Shown piece by piece: positions 42,578 through 46,711 of a DNA stretch of 46,711 nt. Made by a program: the position numbers and the translations under genes. The notes under the pieces are model-generated. The model did not search any database. It saw nothing but the letters and a program-made list of their open reading frames with translations, and was not told where the DNA came from. Every line of letters starts with the position of its first letter. The first letter of the stretch is position 1. Origin of the DNA: Oligoflexales bacterium (GTDB lineage: Bacteria; Bdellovibrionota_B; Oligoflexia; Oligoflexales; Bog-1112); assembly GCA_013215275.1 (NCBI GenBank), contig JABSRF010000006.1, positions 1-46,711 on the forward strand, read 5' to 3'.

Positions 42578-43972
42578 CTAACCAAGGCCTCTAAACATGC
42601 TGTCCTTGTGCTGCTCGAAAATCGACAGGAAGAAGCGGTATACAGACGCCGCCATGGTATTGATAGGCGTTTGGTGTTTTTCTGAGAGCTTTTTTGCAAT
42701 GTCCGTTAACGAAGTCTTGCCATCAACCAATGAGACGGTTTCATAATAGGTTAAGTGAGTCCCTTTAAAGGCGTTGAAAAAATCTAGGGAAGGGATTGCC
42801 TCTTCTGGGTTTAGAAGCCAGGAAGGCAAGTGGCTCTGGCTCTGAACTTCAAGTAGGGGGCTTTCCTTGTCCTTGTAAGCTTGCCAAACATAGACTCTCT
42901 CTTGGCGTCTGTGGCTACTGTGTGGTGAGTTGAGGTAAGGAAGGTCCGCACATTCATGACCCTCTATTTTTAAGCCTGATTTGAATGCGATATGCTTAAC
43001 CTCTTCAAGGGTGTATCGCCCTCCAGGCGGGCAGTGGTCAAACAACAATGGACCCAGGTTGAGCCATTGTCCACCTGGTCTAAGTAACTGGTTTATTAAC
43101 CGTGACAATACTTTAAAATCTACTTGAACAATATCGATAAACCAGGGTGTGACGATGGTGTCAAACTGTCCCGATCGAAATGGTGGTTTTAAGATATCAC
43201 AAAATATGAGATGAAAATTATCTATCTCAGGCCCAGAATCCTTCAGACTGTGCTTAACACAGGCGTTGGAAGCGTCTAAAGCAGGGTGGGGAAACTCGTA
43301 GAATTTGAGAGCCTGCTTAGCCAGCATTTTTTTTGCAGTGAGCAATAAATAAGGATTTAAATCGCATGCGACACTTAGGTCTGGATTAAGGGTGCGGTGG
43401 ACATCAACTGGAAAACGACAGCTTCCTGCTCCGATAAATAAAGTCTTTCCAAGAGCTTGTTTTTTCTGCTCCCAAACTTTCACGAAAAGTTCTAAAGTTT
43501 TTTCGTTTTCTTCTGCATCCCATGCCCAATCTCTAAAGATATTACGTTCATAGCTCAGAAGTTGTTGCTGGGCTGGAAACTTCCCCCAAAAAGCATTAGC
43601 CAGGCTCACATCTTGAATAGGAGCTGAGCCTAGAAGTGGTTTCAGCAGGTTTTTTAGGCATTTTAATTGCTCGTTCTTACCGCCTTGGATTAGCTTTAAG
43701 CGGCTTTTGGTGCCGCTCAAGACTTTTTTGTCTGCAATACTCTTTGTCAGGCCTGTGATTTCTGTTTCGATACTCTTGAAACATTGTGAGGTTCTAGCTC
43801 CCCACTCGGCCCAGGATTGTGCAGGATTAATGAACAACCAAGGTATTCCATCACAGAAAGGGAAGGCGTCTGCTTTAGTCTTACCGATGAGAGTCGACCC
43901 TTCCACTTTTAACTCGTCAGCTGTTTTTGGGGATGCAAGCAGTGGGAGAATGTTTTGGTCAAATTCCTGCAT
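42578..43972 (-). CDS. SAM-dependent methyltransferase of the N2227/carnosine N-methyltransferase type
   Basis: The 464-residue protein starts with a short Trm112/YbaR-like segment (ILPLLASPKTADELK..., GIPWLF). A methyltransferase core follows near 175-370 with LFIGAGSCRFPVDVHR and the N2227-type motifs TPWFIDIVQVDF, LLRPGGQWLNLGPLLFD and YLNSPHSSHRRQERVYVW. The C-terminal 65 residues (VSLVDGKTSLTDIAKKLSE...) resemble a PqqD-like winged helix used to present peptides. The combination suggests a modified peptide or amine substrate, unidentified. AAGGA precedes the ATG. Confidence 0.75.
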   Translation of the reverse strand: MQEFDQNILPLLASPKTADELKVEGSTLIGKTKADAFPFCDGIPWLFINPAQSWAEWGARTSQCFKSIETEITGLTKSIADKKVLSGTKSRLKLIQGGKNEQLKCLKNLLKPLLGSAPIQDVSLANAFWGKFPAQQQLLSYERNIFRDWAWDAEENEKTLELFVKVWEQKKQALGKTLFIGAGSCRFPVDVHRTLNPDLSVACDLNPYLLLTAKKMLAKQALKFYEFPHPALDASNACVKHSLKDSGPEIDNFHLIFCDILKPPFRSGQFDTIVTPWFIDIVQVDFKVLSRLINQLLRPGGQWLNLGPLLFDHCPPGGRYTLEEVKHIAFKSGLKIEGHECADLPYLNSPHSSHRRQERVYVWQAYKDKESPLLEVQSQSHLPSWLLNPEEAIPSLDFFNAFKGTHLTYYETVSLVDGKTSLTDIAKKLSEKHQTPINTMAASVYRFFLSIFEQHKDSMFRGLG

Positions 43973-44218
43973 GGAAATATCCTTAATGGCGCATAATTTT
44001 AAGCTAGTACTATTTTAGAGCAGAAGCATCAAAATTCCTCACTATTTTTTTGTGAAATAGGCTTGCTCCTTTTCATCCAGGTGGGTGTAATTATTGGTCT
44101 GTGTGCCTCGAGGGCTTGGGTTGTATTATGTTAAAATTTAAGAATAATATTATGTATAAAAATTTTCAATAAATATTGAGTTAAAGCTTTCTATATTAAA
44201 ATCCGAATAGAATTTTAA
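43973..44218. other. AT-rich intergenic region upstream of the sRNA candidate
   Basis: No ORF is apparent. A weak hairpin CTATTT...AAATAG lies near 44050. The TAGAAT at 44208-44213 could be the -10 element for the structured RNA that begins about six bases later; no convincing -35 was found. Confidence 0.35.
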
Positions 44219-44360
44219 GAGAGCACTGCATGATTTGCTCTCCAAGCTCAGGATGGTTCTTAGCTAAGCTTAGACAACTTAGCGACCCTTTAGAGGCATG
44301 AGCTTTGCTCCCCCTATATAACCCGCGCTGGTATGAATGCCACGCGGGTTTTATTTATTT
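44219..44360 (+). ncRNA. Candidate small structured RNA with intrinsic terminator
   Basis: Several perfect stems occur in about 130 bases without a coding frame. GAGAGCA pairs with TGCTCTC (44219-44225, 44236-44242). AAGCTCA at 44244-44250 pairs with TGAGCTT at 44299-44305. Inside this, GCTAAG pairs with CTTAGC. A strong terminator hairpin ends the set at 44320-44350. A C-rich stretch (GCTCCCCCT) is left unpaired just before the terminator and could pair with ribosome-binding sites. I could not match it to 6S, 4.5S, tmRNA or RNase P. The strand is set by the terminator's T-tail. Confidence 0.5.
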
Positions 44361-44363
44361 TAT
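44320..44363 (+). terminator. Strong Rho-independent terminator
   Basis: AACCCGCG at 44320-44327 pairs perfectly with CGCGGGTT at 44343-44350. An inner GGTA-TGAA-TGCC hairpin extends the stem, and a TTTTATTTATTTT tail follows. No protein gene ends immediately upstream on this strand, so it most likely terminates the small RNA candidate. Confidence 0.85.
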
Positions 44364-44685
44364 CATCGACTTAGATCCACAAATAAACCTGTCTTGGCTC
44401 GTGACACGAACCCCCCCATAGCCATCTCCCAAATTGAAGGGCGTTAAAACAAAATCGAGTATGATCGGATGGTTTTTTTTAGAGGCTGACTTATACTAAG
44501 ACTGCATTCTTTTGGAGCAATTTAAGCAACTTTTGCTATCGTTTAATTCAAATGCAGAGGCCCATGAGGCCTTTTTGCGTATAAAGAATGATTGTCTATT
44601 GCAGGAATTTAAGTTATAGGGTTTTTTACCTAGTTTTTCTTGCGAGTCTAAGAAAAGCTTATTAGATTTTTTGGAGTTTCGAGTT
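44361..44685 (+). promoter_or_regulatory. Long structured leader region of the RRM gene
   Basis: The roughly 325 bases between the sRNA terminator and the RRM start contain no ORF. At 44558-44576 AGGCC-CATGA-GGCCT followed by five T forms a short terminator-like hairpin, and AGCAA/TTGCT lies just before it. A palindrome TCGTG-A-CACGA sits at 44399-44409. Long leaders with hairpins are common for cold-regulated RNA-binding proteins, so transcriptional attenuation is possible. Confidence 0.4.
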
Positions 44686-44964
44686 ATGTCAAAGAAATTA
44701 TTTGTAGGTGGATTAAGCTGGAACACTGACGATACATTATTGCGCCAGTCTTTTGAGAGATTTGGTGCGGTAAGCGATGCCAGAGTAATCCTCGACCGAG
44801 AAACAGGAAGATCACGAGGCTTTGGCTTCGTAACTTTCGACGATGATGAAGCAGCTATGAGTGCAATTTCAGCAATGGATGGAACTGACTTAGATGGCCG
44901 CAACATTCGCGTGAATGAAGCCCAAGACCGCCCTCAGCGCGGCAACTTTAGCTCACGCAACTAA
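44686..44964 (+). CDS. RRM-domain RNA-binding protein
   Basis: The 92-residue protein is a single RNA recognition motif. RNP2 is LFVGGL near residues 5-10 and RNP1 is RGFGFVTF near 46-53, with the aromatic residues for RNA contact. A short Arg/Gly/Ser tail (RPQRGNFSSRN) resembles cyanobacterial and proteobacterial Rbp proteins, which are often cold-induced. I use the ATG at 44686, with GGAG about 11 bases upstream, instead of the TTG at 44671. It stands alone after a long leader. Confidence 0.95.
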   Translation: MSKKLFVGGLSWNTDDTLLRQSFERFGAVSDARVILDRETGRSRGFGFVTFDDDEAAMSAISAMDGTDLDGRNIRVNEAQDRPQRGNFSSRN

Positions 44965-45024
44965 TAAAAACTTCTATCTTTTATCCTAATATATTCCTTG
45001 TTATTTATGCTTACGAATTGTTCT

Positions 45025-45041
45025 CCTACAAATTTTGTAGG
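45025..45041. promoter_or_regulatory. Perfect 8-bp palindrome between the RRM and rhomboid genes
   Basis: CCTACAAA-T-TTTGTAGG is an exact inverted repeat with a single central base, about 60 bases after the RRM stop and 138 bases before the rhomboid start. No T-run follows on either strand, so it could be an operator for a dimeric regulator or an RNA hairpin. Confidence 0.35.
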
Positions 45042-45178
45042 GGATCCTCTGCCATTGCGCTAAAATTAGGCAGTGAAGCAAGCGAAACCCACTGTAGCAC
45101 TTTCGAAGTTTTAAGCTTTATGCAGGCAAGGAGGGCTTATAGAGGTGGGTTGAGAATCCAATTTATAGGGAGGACTAT

Positions 45179-46168
45179 TTGCGTAAGCTTGGCGACTTAG
45201 ATAATCATGAGGATGCGAAATGTTTTCGCTGGTATTTAGAAAGCCAGAGCATTGAGGCATGGCACGATGAAGAAGATTCTCTTAGCGTCACAGTTTGGTT
45301 AGTCCAGGATTCTCAAAAAGAGCAGGCCATGGCTCTCTTGCAAGAATTCAAAGAGGACCCAAAAGATCCTAGCTTCAAGACCTCATCAGAACAAGCAGCA
45401 AAAAAGCATCATGTTAAAAGCGTTCAAGAAGCAAAAGAACGTAAGCGGGCACTCAGTGCTAATCGAGACTCTTTTATTTCAAACTATCCGGTTACTTTTT
45501 GTTTAATCGCTGCTTGTACCGTTATTTTTTTGAACCATCACTATATCGATAAGCAGCACACGCTCTTCCAATATCTTTGTTTTTCTGCTGATCCAATAGC
45601 CAGGTTAACGGGGGTCAGAAATTTTTCAGAAATCTTAAGTGGGCAGATATGGAGGCTTGTAACTCCAGCTTTGATGCATGCAGATTGGTTTCATATCATA
45701 TTTAACATGCTGTGGTTCTACCAATTTGCGAGGCAAATTGAAGGGCATATGTCTTCAAAACGACTGCTTTCAATCATGCTTGTCATAAGTATCAGCTCTC
45801 ATGTGGTTTTCTACTTGGTAGCAGGGCCCATGTTTTTAGGGATGTCGGGAGTAAACTACGGGCTTTTAGCTTATATTTGGACGATGGAGCGTTTTTCCTC
45901 AGCCCATAGAAACTTAGATGGTCAGGCGTCCAAGTTTTTCGTTTTTTGGTATTGCCTATGCTTAGTCTTGACCTTGATTGGAATGCCTGTGGCGAATACG
46001 ATTCATGGGGTTGGAGGCCTAGCAGGCTTGGTGCTTGGAATTTTTCACTCGGGAAGAAATAAGAACCTAGTCATGTACTTTCGGTACGATGAGGATGCTA
46101 TGAAGTATAGCCTTTGGGGGCTTGGCTTACTTGTTGCTGGTATGATCATCGATCATTATACTTATTGA
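45179..46168 (+). CDS. glpG: Rhomboid intramembrane serine protease with N-terminal cytoplasmic domain
   Basis: The 329-residue protein starts at TTG 45179, supported by AGGGAGG six bases upstream. Residues 1-75 form a small cytoplasmic domain like GlpG's N-terminal domain (KCFRWYLESQSIEAWHDEED). After a charged linker come six or more membrane helices with the conserved WRLVTPALMHADWFHIIFNMLWFY, the catalytic Ser in FLGMSGVNYG and the catalytic His in IHGVGGLAG. It cleaves membrane proteins within the bilayer. No partner gene is evident. Confidence 0.92.
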   Translation: MRKLGDLDNHEDAKCFRWYLESQSIEAWHDEEDSLSVTVWLVQDSQKEQAMALLQEFKEDPKDPSFKTSSEQAAKKHHVKSVQEAKERKRALSANRDSFISNYPVTFCLIAACTVIFLNHHYIDKQHTLFQYLCFSADPIARLTGVRNFSEILSGQIWRLVTPALMHADWFHIIFNMLWFYQFARQIEGHMSSKRLLSIMLVISISSHVVFYLVAGPMFLGMSGVNYGLLAYIWTMERFSSAHRNLDGQASKFFVFWYCLCLVLTLIGMPVANTIHGVGGLAGLVLGIFHSGRNKNLVMYFRYDEDAMKYSLWGLGLLVAGMIIDHYTY

Positions 46169-46641
46169 GCACTGGTTCCTGTGAGTTCTAAAGACTGGTC
46201 AAGGCTAGCTAAAAGGTTTTCTAGCTCAGCTTCAATGGCACGAATCCTCTCCACGTAAGTGTTTAGAGCGCTCTCAGTGCTATTCGTTAGCGCAAAAGCT
46301 GCCCCCACTAGGATGCTACCCAAGATGCCCCACCTAACAGGGCTACCCCATTTAAGCTGCGGCATGGTTGTGGAAAAACTCACCTGTTTTGGGGCGTTTC
46401 CTTGCCCGAGTAAGTCACTGGCTCGGGCTTTTATGGTTGTAAACTCTTTGGCATCAAGGTGCTTTCTCAGCTGGTCTGGTGAGTAATCCCGCCCACTTAG
46501 ACCCTCGGAAACCTTAACCCCGCTTTTCTGATAGTCTGGGCTTGACAGAACATCATAGCTCTTTCCAATTTCGTTTATGATTTTCTTTGCGTCTTCCCCA
46601 CCATTTTTTGCAAAGTCAGCGTCGGTAAATGACTCTTGAAT
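46162..46641 (-). pseudogene. 3' remnant of a membrane protein gene lacking its start
   Basis: The track lists 73 residues from a GTG at 46383, but the frame is open to 46641 and the upstream part reads as protein (IQESFTDADFAKNGGEDAKKI, GRDYSPDQLRKHLDAKEFTT). No ATG, GTG or TTG exists between 46383 and the stop at 46642-46644. The original start appears to have been lost by truncation or frameshift near 46640. The remnant has one membrane helix (WGILGSILVGAAFALT) and a C-terminal coiled coil (YVERIRAIEAELENLLASL). Its last seven bases overlap the rhomboid gene end-to-end. Family unknown. Confidence 0.55.
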
Positions 46642-46711
46642 TCAATAAGAAAATGCAAAATTAATCTTGCCGTCCAAAATTCAAAGAAAAATTGTACTTG
46701 AAAAAAATATT

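Noticed and set aside
44496-44906. 136-residue minus-strand ORF antisense to the RRM gene
   Set aside because: Its frame mirrors the conserved RRM and the AT-rich leader; no homology signal.
1-46711. CRISPR arrays, tRNA or rRNA genes, prophage or plasmid functions
   Set aside because: None was recognised by eye on either strand; short tRNAs cannot be fully excluded without a covariance search.

Overview
This is a 46.7-kb stretch of a moderately AT-rich Gram-negative bacterial chromosome. The gene content suggests a motile, diderm, delta-proteobacterium-like organism, perhaps of the Bdellovibrionota/Oligoflexia. Evidence for this includes a complete type IV pilus alignment operon (pilMNOPQ), a prepilin peptidase, a chemotaxis operon, LPS heptosyltransferase-type genes, an outer-membrane barrel protein ending in Phe, and frequent TTG/GTG starts. 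The lineage is an inference from gene content; no rRNA or tRNA gene was found to confirm it.

Layout. 1-1.3 kb: a 5'-truncated IS1182-like transposase remnant abuts the 3' remnant of a disrupted gene. 1.3-5.3 kb: a perfect 21-bp inverted repeat, a histidine phosphatase, a secreted protein with one CxxCH haem site, a GAF histidine kinase and a CheY-like receiver. 5.3-7.2 kb (minus): rdgB-like and hmgA. 7.3-14.0 kb (minus): chemotaxis operon cheA-cheW-mcp-[cheR-REC-cheB fusion]. 14.4-17.2 kb: a small membrane ORF overlapping a GT9 heptosyltransferase tail-to-tail, a class II glutamine amidotransferase, and a membrane protein resembling anti-sigma sensor domains. 17.7-25.1 kb (plus): a small protein, a large zinc-peptidase/outer-membrane barrel protein, aroC, a DegP-like protease, a YfiH/PgeF-family enzyme and a PilZ protein. 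25.0-33.8 kb (minus): pilM-N-O-P-Q, a lipoprotein, a TPR protein and aroQ in one apparent operon. 34.0-39.2 kb (minus): a fused E1 alpha/beta 2-oxoacid dehydrogenase and mutS2. 39.3-42.5 kb (plus): prepilin peptidase, GGDEF cyclase, acyl-CoA thioesterase, and a sigma-70-like protein with its own C-terminal membrane helix. 42.6-44.0 kb (minus): an N2227-type methyltransferase with Trm112-like and PqqD-like ends. 44.2-46.2 kb (plus): a candidate structured small RNA with a strong intrinsic terminator, an RRM RNA-binding protein with a long structured leader, and a rhomboid protease. The right edge holds the 3' remnant of another gene with no usable start.

How the genes fit together. The dominant theme is surface motility and its control. 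PilM/N/O/P/Q build the pilus alignment complex and secretin, the prepilin peptidase matures pilins, PilZ and GGDEF proteins suggest c-di-GMP control, and the che operon supplies sensory control. Housekeeping genes (aroC and aroQ of the shikimate pathway, mutS2, degP) are interspersed. The least conventional items are the membrane-tethered sigma-like protein, the CheR-REC-CheB fusion, the Asn/Asp/Gly/Tyr-rich PilQ, the metallopeptidase-barrel protein, and the structured RNA candidate at 44.2 kb.
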